Assembly: GCA_045649455.1 (NCBI GenBank)
Contig: JAZRPV010000007.1
Coordinates: forward strand, 1 to 24,317
DNA from: JAEDES01 sp045649455
Lineage (GTDB): Bacteria > Bacillota_I > Bacilli_A > RF39 > UBA660
Direction of reading: 5' to 3'
Length of the DNA: 24,317 bases
In this document: piece by piece, positions 7,950 to 15,327 of the stretch
How the letters are laid out: each line of letters begins with the position of its first letter
Position numbering within the stretch: position 1 is the stretch's first letter
Position numbers and translations under genes: made by a program
The notes under the pieces: generated by a model
Seen by the model: the letters and a program-made list of their open reading frames with translations, nothing else
What the model was told of the DNA's origin: nothing
Databases searched by the model: none

Positions 7950-7978
7950 ATTCTATTGTATTTTTAGTTTTTTTTCAA
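7950..7978 (-). promoter_or_regulatory. Promoter of the CotH-like gene
   Basis: The minus strand has TTGAAA (7973-7978), exactly 17 nt, then TAGAAT (7950-7955), 21 nt before the ATG. It lacks the TGn extension seen at most other promoters here, but its -35 is close to consensus. It begins right after the M23 gene terminator. Confidence 0.7.
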
Positions 7979-7981
7979 CAG

Positions 7982-8002
7982 AAAAAGACACATAGTGTCT
8001 TT
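7982..8002 (-). terminator. Intrinsic terminator of the ftsEX-M23 operon
   Basis: An 8-bp stem AAAGACAC (7984-7991) / GTGTCTTT (7995-8002) has a 3-nt loop followed on the minus strand by a U-run. The 5' arm begins at the last base of the M23 stop codon. Confidence 0.8.
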
Positions 8003-9210
8003 TATCTATTATTCCAGCTTCCTGGTAAATTAATAATTGAATTTGGATTAAATATTCTATTTGTATAGGCACTATAAGTACATCCTCCATTATTCATCCA
8101 GAAACAGTTTGCAACTTCTAAATGTAAGTGAGGACCTGATGAACATCCAGTATTACCCATATATCCTATTAGAGTATCTTTTGTTACAAATTGACCTACT
8201 CTTATATTTCCATAACTACCTAAATGAACATATGACGAATATACATATCCATTATTATACTTGTGTTTTACTACAACTATTTTAGCATTTCCGTTACATC
8301 TAAATCCCATATTACCACACCAACTATTTCCAACACATGAATCTGTATAAATTGCATGAATTGAACCAGCTGCAATTGGATAAATAGGTTCTGATTTGTT
8401 GTAACTTGATAAATCATATCCAGTATGGCCCCCAGATTTACCACGAACTACATATCCTTGTTTCATTGGTCTTGAGAAGAATCCAACACTTGGTAAAGAA
8501 TTACCTGTTGATTGTTCAACTCTAAATTGACATGCTTGAATATCTTCTGTCGCTCCACAGCCAATACTTTTATAATACTTAACCATTTCTTGTGCTTCTT
8601 TAATTTGTGTTTCAATTGATGGAACAGTATCTCTTAAAGATGCACTATCTGCTTGAATTCTTTTCTTTTCGAATTCAGCGTCATCTTTTAATTTAGTTAA
8701 TTCTACTTTCTTTTGACCTAATTCTTGTTGTTTCTTTTTATTATTTTTTATTAACTCTTCTAATTCTTTCATTACTTTATCATTATATTCTGTAAGTTGT
8801 TCTACTACAGACATACGATAAATCATATCAGTTATATCTTTTGCTCCAAAAGCATATTCTAAATATGCATTTGTACCATTAGCTATTTGATAATATTCTA
8901 TAATACTTTTACTTTCTTCACTTTTTCTTTCAATTTCTTTTTCGCTTTCTTCAATTTCTTTTTGTAATCTTTCAATTTCATTTTGAGCATCTACCATTTG
9001 TTGTTCTAAATTAGCAATTTTCTTTTTGATAGCTGCTATATCAGCATCATTTTTTGCCATCTTACTTTTTACGGCATTTAGTTCTGCAGTATATTTATTT
9101 ACTTCTGCTTCAAATTGTTTAATTGTTTTTGCTTCTGTCTCTATTGGTAGTGATATTAGAGATATTATTGTTGCTAAAACAATTGTTAATACTACTATTT
9201 TCTTCTTCAT
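8002..9210 (-). CDS. Secreted coiled-coil M23 metallopeptidase, FtsEX-controlled septal wall hydrolase
   Basis: This is a predicted zinc endopeptidase that cuts peptidoglycan cross-links during cell separation, like EnvC, PcsB or CwlO-type partners of FtsEX. A signal peptide spans about 1-28. A long charged coiled coil (about 30-210) is the part that in known partners contacts the FtsX extracellular loop. The M23 domain (about 250-395) keeps all metal and catalytic residues: H262 and D266 in HTGYD, H329 in YVHLG, and H361/H363 in HLH, so it should be active. The mature chain has eight Cys (218, 227, 292, 298, 305, 356, 369, 377), unusual for an exported Gram-positive protein and suggestive of disulfides. 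Its ATG overlaps the ftsX stop (TAATG), so the three genes are translationally coupled. Assignment to the FtsEX system rests on domain order and this linkage. Confidence 0.92.
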   Translation of the reverse strand: MKKKIVVLTIVLATIISLISLPIETEAKTIKQFEAEVNKYTAELNAVKSKMAKNDADIAAIKKKIANLEQQMVDAQNEIERLQKEIEESEKEIERKSEESKSIIEYYQIANGTNAYLEYAFGAKDITDMIYRMSVVEQLTEYNDKVMKELEELIKNNKKKQQELGQKKVELTKLKDDAEFEKKRIQADSASLRDTVPSIETQIKEAQEMVKYYKSIGCGATEDIQACQFRVEQSTGNSLPSVGFFSRPMKQGYVVRGKSGGHTGYDLSSYNKSEPIYPIAAGSIHAIYTDSCVGNSWCGNMGFRCNGNAKIVVVKHKYNNGYVYSSYVHLGSYGNIRVGQFVTKDTLIGYMGNTGCSSGPHLHLEVANCFWMNNGGCTYSAYTNRIFNPNSIINLPGSWNNR

Positions 9211-10109
9211 TAGATTTTTAAATATTTCTTAACAGCACTAGCACTACCTACTGTACCAACAATTATTCCTATTACTAAAATAATTAATGAAGTTGAGTAA
9301 ATAAATGGTTCTGGTTTAATTAATTGAATTAATTGTGAGAATAAGTATCCATTAAAGTGAGTATAGAAAGCTGTATATCCGAATAATGTAATTAGTATTG
9401 GAACTACTGAACCTAGAGCTCCAAGAATCATTCCTTCTACGATAAATGGAGTTTTTATAGTAAAGTTACTTGCTCCTACTAAACGCATAATACTAATTTC
9501 TCTTTTTCTAGCAGAAATTGTTAATTTAATTGTATTAACAATTAAGAATATTGTTACTATGATTAAGGCAATTACGATACCGTAAGTTACTTTTTGAATT
9601 GAATCAAATGCACTTACTAGTTTTTCCACCATTCCTTCCCCATAACGTACTACTGAAACATTGTTAATTTGTTTTATTTGATCAGCAGTTTTTCCAATTT
9701 TTGTTACATCTTTTACTTTTACTTGATAAGTATCTTTTAAAGGACTTTCGTCATCTTCCCAGTTAGATAATACTGTATTGAATACTTCTGATTCTTGTTG
9801 CATTTGTTGTTTTACTTCTTGTTTTGATTGGAATGTATATGTATCTACATTATCCATTTGTTTTATTTCTGATTCTACATCTTTTACATCAGATTCAGTT
9901 GCTTCTTGTTCTAAAAAAACAACAATTGTTAAATCTTTTTCTATTTCTTTAGTAAAATTTTGAACATTGAATGAAGCTATTATTGCTACAGCTACTATGA
10001 TTAATGTAATTGTTATACATGAAATAGATGCCAAAGATAAACTAAAGTTTCTTATTACGCTTTTAAAAGCATCACGTATACTACGTGCTAACATTCTAAT
10101 CGGCTTCAT
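9210..10109 (-). CDS. ftsX: FtsX, membrane subunit of the cell-division ABC-type complex
   Basis: FtsX forms the membrane part of FtsEX, which uses ATP to switch on septal peptidoglycan hydrolases. Four membrane segments are visible: one near residues 25-47, then three after about residue 170. The first two flank an extracellular domain of about 120 residues that in known systems binds the hydrolase. SARKREISIMRLVGAS is the typical cytoplasmic coupling loop before the third segment. A longer reading from a TTG at 10142 adds MHHLKRKEHIT, which is not FtsX-like. The ATG at 10109 gives the family-typical MKPIRMLARSIRDAFKSVIRN and has AAAGGA at 10120-10125, so 299 residues is preferred. The gene overlaps ftsE by 14 nt and the M23 gene by 1 nt. 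Confidence 0.95.
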   Translation of the reverse strand: MKPIRMLARSIRDAFKSVIRNFSLSLASISCITITLIIVAVAIIASFNVQNFTKEIEKDLTIVVFLEQEATESDVKDVESEIKQMDNVDTYTFQSKQEVKQQMQQESEVFNTVLSNWEDDESPLKDTYQVKVKDVTKIGKTADQIKQINNVSVVRYGEGMVEKLVSAFDSIQKVTYGIVIALIIVTIFLIVNTIKLTISARKREISIMRLVGASNFTIKTPFIVEGMILGALGSVVPILITLFGYTAFYTHFNGYLFSQLIQLIKPEPFIYSTSLIILVIGIIVGTVGSASAVKKYLKI

Positions 10110-10794
10110 TGTAATATGTTCCTTTCTTTTTAAATGATGCAAGTCTTCCTTCTTTTAAAGTAATAACTTGTTTTTTCATTGTATTAACTATATCTCTATC
10201 ATGTGTTGCCATAATAATTGTTGTACCACGATTATTATTAATATCTTCAAGTACTTTCATTATTTCCATACTCATGTCTGGATCCAAGTTTCCAGTAGGT
10301 TCATCACATAATAGTAATTTTGGATCATTTACAATAGCTCTTGCAATTGCTACTCTTTGTTGTTCTCCTCCAGATAATTGATCTGGATAGTTATGAATTT
10401 TATTTTTTAGTCCTACATCTTCTAAAGCTTTTAAAACTTTAACTCTTATTTCGTCTTTTTTAGCACCAATTACTTCAAGCGCAAAAGCAACATTTTCATA
10501 TACCGTTAATTTCGGTAATAATCTATAATCTTGGAATACAATTCCTAATTTTCTTCTTAATTTATATACTTTTTTATTTTTAAGTTTTGCTACATCAAGG
10601 CCTCCAACTATTATTTGTCCTTTAGTAGGTTTCTCTTCACGATAAAGCATTTTTATCAATGTAGATTTACCACTACCAGATCCACCAATAACGAAGGAGA
10701 ATGAACCTTTTTCAATGTCTAAACTTAAATCATAGATGGCAGTAACACCGTTTTTATATTTTTTTTCGACATTTTTTATTCTTATTAAATCCAT
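10096..10794 (-). CDS. ftsE: FtsE, ATPase subunit of FtsEX
   Basis: FtsE is the cytoplasmic ATP-binding subunit that drives FtsX and so gates the septal M23 hydrolase. The sequence shows Walker A GGSGSGKST (37-45), Q-loop VFQDYRLLP (87-95), signature LSGGEQQ (140-146), Walker B LLLCDEPTGNLD (160-171) and switch His198 in ATHD. Its 232 residues fit the family. FtsE is distinguished from related ABC ATPases (LolD, MacB type) mainly by the linked ftsX and by the DYRLLPKLTVYENVAF region. GGTGGAGG lies just upstream of the ATG. It is first in the ftsE-ftsX-M23 operon, with a separate promoter and with a terminator of the preceding YitT genes in between. Confidence 0.96.
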   Translation of the reverse strand: MDLIRIKNVEKKYKNGVTAIYDLSLDIEKGSFSFVIGGSGSGKSTLIKMLYREEKPTKGQIIVGGLDVAKLKNKKVYKLRRKLGIVFQDYRLLPKLTVYENVAFALEVIGAKKDEIRVKVLKALEDVGLKNKIHNYPDQLSGGEQQRVAIARAIVNDPKLLLCDEPTGNLDPDMSMEIMKVLEDINNNRGTTIIMATHDRDIVNTMKKQVITLKEGRLASFKKKGTYYNEAD

Positions 10795-10818
10795 TTTTAT
10801 CCTCCACCTTTGTATTTA

Positions 10819-10827
10819 AGTATAACA
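10819..10827 (-). promoter_or_regulatory. ftsE operon promoter (extended -10)
   Basis: TGTTATACT on the minus strand is a near-consensus extended -10, 24 nt before the ftsE ATG. No convincing -35 is present at 17 nt; that stretch is a T-rich run. Confidence 0.6.
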
Positions 10828-10880
10828 TAAAAATCAACATAAAAAAAGGCAATTACTGGGATTAAATAAATTTTTTAAAT

Positions 10881-10905
10881 AAAAAAAAGCAAGTGATTGC
10901 TTTTT
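10881..10905 (-). terminator. Intrinsic terminator of the prfB-YitT operon
   Basis: A 9-bp stem AAAAAGCAA (10884-10892) / TTGCTTTTT (10897-10905) has a 4-nt loop and an eight-U run on the minus strand. The stem's 5' arm includes two bases of the downstream YitT gene's stop codon. Confidence 0.85.
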
Positions 10906-11761
10906 ATTTTCCACCTACTACTTCGTATGAATCTGTTACTACGAAGAAAGCTGATTCATCAATTTGTTTTATACCTTCAGTTACTCTGTAATACTCTCTT
11001 GATGGGATTACCGAAAAGATAACTTTTTGTTTCTTTTCTAAGAAGGCTCCTTTTACATCAAATATTGTTACATTATGACCTAAATCTTTCATAAGGAATG
11101 ATTCAACTTGTTCTTCTTCTGTTGTAATGATATAAAATGCTTTATTATTTGAAACACCTAATATAACTTTATCCGTAATTATACTTCTAATATATAAAGA
11201 AATAATTGCATAAATTGTTACTGTTATTCCGAAATAATAACTTCCTGCTAATATAATAATTCCATTCATAATCATTCCAGATTTACCTACTGGTATATGG
11301 AAATATTGATATAGAGTTTGAGTTATTACTGTTAGCCCTCCATTACTATATCCACTCTTATACATTAATCCATTTGCAAACCCTAAGATTACTCCGGTGA
11401 TAATTACAACTATAAATATATCATTTTGGTCTATAGTCATATAGTTTACTAATGGTTCTGTTAATTTGACCATTGCTGGATATAAGAAGGCTACAACTAT
11501 TGTTGATGCAGTCTTATCAAAATCTAAGAAAGCTACACTTATTGTTGCGCATAATAATGATAATACTAAAACCATGAAAGCTGGATCTATATCAAATACA
11601 AATAATGTAATTTGAGCTATACCTCCAGTTCCGCCAGTTACAATATTCAGAGGTAGTAAGAACATATTATATATAACAGCACTTATTAATAATGATATAA
11701 ACAATAAGAACATTCTATATAATTTGTTATTTTCATTAACTATTTTTTTAATAGTTTCCAT
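10904..11761 (-). CDS. YitT family membrane protein with DUF2179 domain (copy 2 of 2)
   Basis: This integral membrane protein of unknown molecular function belongs to the YitT (DUF161) family. Several hydrophobic helices occupy residues about 15-200, including the family-typical LPLNIVTGGTGGIAQI and NGLMYKSGYSNGGLTVI re-entrant, Gly-rich segments. The C-terminal 80 residues form a cytoplasmic DUF2179 domain (KAFYIITTEEEQVESFLMK onward, ending VVGGK). It is a clear paralogue of the gene directly upstream, with the same layout and the same Gly-rich signatures. Its ribosome binding site GGAGGTGAG is formed by the last codons (Gly-Gly-Glu) of that upstream gene, and the two genes abut with no gap. 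It is last in the prfB operon. Proposed transport roles for the family are not established. Confidence 0.93.
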   Translation of the reverse strand: METIKKIVNENNKLYRMFLLFISLLISAVIYNMFLLPLNIVTGGTGGIAQITLFVFDIDPAFMVLVLSLLCATISVAFLDFDKTASTIVVAFLYPAMVKLTEPLVNYMTIDQNDIFIVVIITGVILGFANGLMYKSGYSNGGLTVITQTLYQYFHIPVGKSGMIMNGIIILAGSYYFGITVTIYAIISLYIRSIITDKVILGVSNNKAFYIITTEEEQVESFLMKDLGHNVTIFDVKGAFLEKKQKVIFSVIPSREYYRVTEGIKQIDESAFFVVTDSYEVVGGK

Positions 11762-12640
11762 CTACTCACCTCCGTACACTTCATATGCATCTGTAGCGAC
11801 GAAGAAAGCTTCTTTATCTATAGCATTTATCCCTGCTCTTAATTTGTAATAATCTTTTGTAGGTAGAACACATAATAATACATTTTGATTTTCTTTATTA
11901 AGTCCACCTTTTGCTTTAAATATAGTAGCTCCATGACCTAATTCTGATAATACGTAATCTTTTACTAAGTCATCTTGTTCAGTTATTATAAAGAAAGCTT
12001 TACTATCAGATATACCAAGAATAATTCTATCTGACATAATACTTAAAATATATAATACTAATACTGAATACATTAAATGAATTGGTCCAAATACAATTGC
12101 AGATATAAATACGATGATTCCATCTGTTATTAATATTGCTTTCCCCATACTTATCTTTAAATATTTAGATAAAATTTGATTAATTATATCAGTTCCACCA
12201 GTTGTGAATCCTGCTTTTAAAATCATACCTATTCCTACTCCGTATATTACTCCACCAAATAGAGATGCTAGTAATAATTGAGACTCATCAATTGTAACTA
12301 TTTTAGTAACCCATAATGTTAATTCTAAGAATATTGGGAATAATACAGTTCCTAAAACTGAGTACTTTGTTTTTTCTTTTCCAAGAAGAAAATAACTAAT
12401 TACTAATAAAACTATACCTACTAAAAGCACAAAAAGTGCATTGTTAATACCAATTAAGTGATTTAAAATGATTGCTAAACCACTGATTCCTCCTGGTACT
12501 AAATCATGGTTTGCAAGAAATGCATTATAAGATACTGCCACCAATAAACATCCTAATATAAAACTACCATATCTTTTTATCTTCTTTTTAAGTTGATAAT
12601 TTTTTTCTTGTTTCTTAGCTTTGTTTTCTAATATCTTCAT
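11762..12640 (-). CDS. YitT family membrane protein with DUF2179 domain (copy 1 of 2)
   Basis: This is a polytopic membrane protein of the YitT family, function unknown. After a basic N-terminus it has hydrophobic segments from about residue 25 to 205. The signature NHDLVPGGISGLAIIL (43-58) and GMILKAGFTTGGTDIINQIL are the paired Gly-rich motifs also found in the next gene. A DUF2179 domain spans about 213-292. It lies 1 nt after the prfB stop and uses AAAGGA inside the last prfB codons as ribosome binding site, so its translation is probably tied to that of release factor 2. Tandem YitT genes have arisen by duplication; the two copies have clearly diverged. Confidence 0.93.
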   Translation of the reverse strand: MKILENKAKKQEKNYQLKKKIKRYGSFILGCLLVAVSYNAFLANHDLVPGGISGLAIILNHLIGINNALFVLLVGIVLLVISYFLLGKEKTKYSVLGTVLFPIFLELTLWVTKIVTIDESQLLLASLFGGVIYGVGIGMILKAGFTTGGTDIINQILSKYLKISMGKAILITDGIIVFISAIVFGPIHLMYSVLVLYILSIMSDRIILGISDSKAFFIITEQDDLVKDYVLSELGHGATIFKAKGGLNKENQNVLLCVLPTKDYYKLRAGINAIDKEAFFVATDAYEVYGGE

Positions 12641-12641
12641 A

Positions 12642-13740
12642 TTATAGTCCTTTCTTTAAATTACTTTCTATAAACATATTAATGTCTCCATCTAAGACTT
12701 TTGATACATTACTTGTTTCTACTTGTGTTCTATGATCTTTTACCATTGAATATGGATGCATAACATAACTACGTATTTGTGAACCAAATTCTATATTCAT
12801 TTGTGTTCCTTTTAGTTGGTTTAATTCTTTTTCTTGTTCTTCTAATTTTTTTAATAATAATTTACTTTTTAATACTTTCAAGGCTTGTTCTCTATTTTGA
12901 ATCTGACTACGTTCGTTTTGACATGTTACAACTATTCTTGTTGGTAAGTGAGTAATTCTTACTGCAGAATCTGTTGTATTAACGCTTTGTCCTCCTGCTC
13001 CTGTTGAACGATATACATCTACTTTTAAATCTTTTTCTTCAATTTCGATTGTATTATCTTGTTCTATTTCAGGTGTTACTTCTACTGATGCGAAAGACGT
13101 ATGACGTCTATTATTTGAATCAAATGGAGATAGTCTAACTAAACGATGAACACCTTTTTCATTTTTTAAGTATCCATAAGCATTAGTTCCTTTTACTCTA
13201 ATGGAAGCACTTTTAATTCCTGCTTCTTCTCCGTCTTGATAATCAATTACTTCATACTTATAATTATTTTGCTCACAATAACGTGTATACATTCTATAAA
13301 TCATCATTGCCCAGTCACAAGCTTCTGTTCCACCTGCTCCTGAGTGAACTTCTAATATACAGTCATTTTTATCATATGGACCATTTAATAATAAAAGTAA
13401 GTTTAATTGTTCAACTTTATTATTTAATTCTAATGTTGTTTCTTCTAGTTGAGTTTCCATATCTTGGTCAGGTTCTAATTCTAATAAATCTAACATTTCA
13501 ATTGATGCTGTTATTTCTTGTTGAAGTGTTTCTATTGATGATACTAGATTTTTCTTTTCATTTAATTTTTTTAATACTTCTTCACTTCTTTGACGATCAT
13601 TCCAAAATGATGGTTCTTCTGTTTGTTTAGTTAAAGAAGTTATTTCATCTTTTACTTTTGGGATGTCAAAGTGACCTCCATAATTGGTCTAATGTGGAGG
13701 AATCTGTTTCTAATAATTTTTTTAATTCTTTTTTTTCCAT
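12642..13740 (-). CDS. prfB: Peptide chain release factor 2, with programmed +1 frameshift
   Basis: RF2 ends translation at UGA and UAA. The gene is split: an ATG at 13740 opens 24 codons (MEKKELKKLLETDSSTLDQL...) ending at TGA 13666-13668. The rest is in the +1 frame, beginning GAC at 13665-13667, and runs to TAA at 12642. The joined product is 365 residues, the normal RF2 length. It shows the UGA-reading SPF tripeptide in RLVRLSPFDSNNRRHT and the peptidyl-tRNA hydrolysis motif GGQ in GAGGQSVNTT. AAGGAG sits 6 nt before the ATG. A gene model starting at an internal Met (13496) would miss the N-terminal domain. It is first in an operon with two YitT genes. Autoregulation is expected: scarce RF2 lets ribosomes shift frame and make more RF2. 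Confidence 0.97.
13665..13679 (-). promoter_or_regulatory. prfB programmed frameshift site
   Basis: The minus strand reads GGAGGTCACTTTGAC. It has the internal Shine-Dalgarno-like GGAGG (13675-13679), the slippery CTT codon (13669-13671), the UGA stop (13666-13668) and a following C, which weakens termination. Spacing from the GGAGG to CTT matches the classical E. coli element within 1 nt. The ribosome slips +1 on CTT and resumes at GAC. Confidence 0.95.
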
Positions 13741-13774
13741 AAATTTCTCCTTTTGGACATACTTTTATAGCTTA

Positions 13775-13803
13775 AGAATATCACAAAATGTTATTTTAAA
13801 CAA
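13775..13803 (-). promoter_or_regulatory. prfB promoter
   Basis: The minus strand shows TTGTTT (13798-13803), 17 nt, then TATTCT (13775-13780) preceded by TGA as an extended -10. It lies 34 nt before the prfB ATG. Hexamer matches are only moderate. Confidence 0.5.
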
Positions 13804-13846
13804 TTTATTTAGGTATATATTTTGTTAATTAACATATATTATTATT

Positions 13847-13913
13847 GAGGAAGGTTCACTGATAGTGTGAAGATCCTCTGTATATAGATTGAGAGCTTAG
13901 GCTCTCTTTTTTT
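13847..13913 (+). ncRNA. Candidate small structured RNA, about 67 nt, unknown family
   Basis: Between prfB and the L,D-transpeptidase gene, both minus strand, the plus strand holds two hairpins that neither gene explains. The first has GAGGA (13847-13851) paired with TCCTC (13874-13878), a purine AGG/GA internal loop, then TTCAC/GTGAA closing a 7-nt loop. After a 12-nt AT-rich linker comes a strong terminator. A weak -10 (TATTAT, 13837-13842) lies just upstream without a good -35. It has no start codon with ribosome binding site and no coding potential. It does not contain the SRP RNA, tmRNA or T-box core sequences I know. It could also be the 3' end of a longer transcript. Confidence 0.5.
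13891..13913 (+). terminator. Plus-strand intrinsic terminator of the candidate small RNA
   Basis: GAGAGC (13891-13896) pairs perfectly with GCTCTC (13901-13906) around loop TTAG, and seven T follow. It works only on the plus strand, where no protein gene ends, which is the main evidence for a plus-strand transcript here. Confidence 0.85.
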
Positions 13914-13917
13914 GTAT

Positions 13918-13942
13918 AAAAAAAGATTACTTTCGTAATCTT
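13918..13942 (-). terminator. Intrinsic terminator of the L,D-transpeptidase gene
   Basis: On the minus strand AAGATTAC and GTAATCTT form an 8-bp stem closed by a GAAA tetraloop and followed by a U-run. Two bases of the stop codon (13941-13943) are in the stem. Confidence 0.85.
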
Positions 13943-15239
13943 ATTTATGTACAAGTACTTTTGTACCTATTTGTGTATATTCATATACATCATCTGCTAG
14001 ATGTGGTGGAATGTTAATACATCCATGACTTCCGTTTGTATGATAACTATTTGTACCAAATACACTTCTCCATGATGCATCATGAAGTCCTTCTCCATTA
14101 TTATAATTCATCCAGTAATCTACTGTTACATTGTAATCATCTCCGATTAAAGGTGTATTACGAGATTTATAATATATTTTGAATAAACCTTTATCAGATG
14201 GTGTTGAGTCTTTTCCTGTTGTTACTGGAGTTTGAATATATTGATCTGTTCCATTATATAAATATAATTTTTGTTGATCTAAATCCACTATTACAAATTC
14301 TTCATCTAACTCTTTTGTATAGTCTTTATGAACAAATCCAAAAGTATGATTATTTGTCATAATTAAATACCAATCTTCAAATTCACCATATACTCTTACA
14401 CTTTCAAGTCTTTCTAGTAAATCAATTGCTTCTGTTTCTGTTGAATTTCCACTTCTTAAATTTAAGTCTTGAGTTGCATATATTACTTTTTTTAGTGTTA
14501 AATCTTCTACTAAATCTGGATATATATTATTTAACATTTCATACATAGAAATTGTGTATTCTTTACTTACATAACCTAAAACATTATTACTTTTTACTAA
14601 TAACCATCCATTATCTGTTTCAGCAAGAACTTGTAATTCTGTGTTTTCTTCAAATGTTAATATTCTTTCCGAATCTATATTTGGTTGTTTTCTAAAGTTA
14701 AGTCTTGATGTTGTAATTGCAATATCATTTCTTAATTTATGTTCTACATTTGTTTCTACTGATGATTCTGTTGTTTGTAGATAATTGTTACTTGCGAATG
14801 CTAATTGTTCATTAAATTTTACTAATGACCATTCAGGTCCTTGCGCAAGTCTCTCTACTGTATCATATATTTCTAAATTACCAATAATTAATCCATTAGT
14901 TGATGGTGATGTTCTTAAATTTAAATTTGCCGTAGCACATACAATATCATTTTTTTGAAGTTGCACTGTTTCCTCAGGAATTGTTGTTTCTGGAATAGTT
15001 TCTTCTGGTTTAAATACTTCTGGGAATGTTTCTTGTAAAAACGGTAATGTTGTTGAAGGCTCTTGCTCTAAAATCGGATCTTCATCTACTATTGGATCTT
15101 CACTTGGTGTTGTTATTGATGGTTTTTGTATTGGACTTTTATTTAACTTAAATCCAAGTGCCCCACCAACAAATCCTGCAGCAAATATTCCTGTTGCAAT
15201 TGCTAGAGCTGCAATTCTTTCTTTATGCTTCTGTTTCAT
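13941..15239 (-). CDS. Membrane-anchored L,D-transpeptidase (YkuD) with three SH3-like repeats
   Basis: L,D-transpeptidases make 3-3 cross-links in peptidoglycan or attach proteins to it, using a catalytic Cys. An N-terminal membrane anchor spans about 9-29, followed by a Pro/Glu/Thr-rich wall-spanning linker (about 33-92). Three bacterial SH3-type repeats follow, each with a LN-[LF]-R core: ATANLNLRTSPS, TTSRLNFRKQPN and ATQDLNLRSGNS. The YkuD domain (about 315-432) contains FVIVDLDQQKLYLYNG, SDKGLFKIYYK and the active-site HTNGSHGCINIP with the catalytic Cys. All catalytic elements are present. AGGAG lies 5 nt before the ATG. It is monocistronic, with a perfect consensus promoter and its own terminator, so strong constitutive expression is likely. 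Confidence 0.95.
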   Translation of the reverse strand: MKQKHKERIAALAIATGIFAAGFVGGALGFKLNKSPIQKPSITTPSEDPIVDEDPILEQEPSTTLPFLQETFPEVFKPEETIPETTIPEETVQLQKNDIVCATANLNLRTSPSTNGLIIGNLEIYDTVERLAQGPEWSLVKFNEQLAFASNNYLQTTESSVETNVEHKLRNDIAITTSRLNFRKQPNIDSERILTFEENTELQVLAETDNGWLLVKSNNVLGYVSKEYTISMYEMLNNIYPDLVEDLTLKKVIYATQDLNLRSGNSTETEAIDLLERLESVRVYGEFEDWYLIMTNNHTFGFVHKDYTKELDEEFVIVDLDQQKLYLYNGTDQYIQTPVTTGKDSTPSDKGLFKIYYKSRNTPLIGDDYNVTVDYWMNYNNGEGLHDASWRSVFGTNSYHTNGSHGCINIPPHLADDVYEYTQIGTKVLVHK

Positions 15240-15262
15240 AATATCTCCTAAATGTGGTCCAT

Positions 15263-15291
15263 ATTATACTTCTTTTTTATTTTTTTGTCAA
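15263..15291 (-). promoter_or_regulatory. Perfect consensus promoter of the L,D-transpeptidase gene
   Basis: TTGACA (15286-15291), exactly 17 nt, then TATAAT (15263-15268) on the minus strand. All twelve consensus positions match. It has no TGn extension. The spacer is almost pure A. Confidence 0.9.
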
Positions 15292-15304
15292 TTTGAGTGG
15301 GAAG

Positions 15305-15327
15305 AAAAAAAGTTCTTTCGAACTTTT
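15305..15327 (-). terminator. Intrinsic terminator of the GGGtGRT operon
   Basis: An 8-bp stem AAAAGTTC (15308-15315) / GAACTTTT (15320-15327) has a GAAA tetraloop on the minus strand and a U-run. Two bases of the GGGtGRT stop codon lie in the stem. Confidence 0.85.

Noticed and set aside
10110..10142. Eleven-residue extension of FtsX from TTG 10142
   Set aside because: The added residues are not FtsX-like and the ATG at 10109 has its own ribosome binding site and the family-typical start.
12642..13496. prfB as an N-terminally truncated or frameshift-broken pseudogene
   Set aside because: The break is at a canonical GGAGG-CTT-TGA-C programmed frameshift site, and the joined product has normal RF2 length and motifs.
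13804..13846. Convincing promoter for the plus-strand small RNA
   Set aside because: Only weak TATTAT-like -10 sequences are present, and no -35 at correct spacing, so I did not annotate one.
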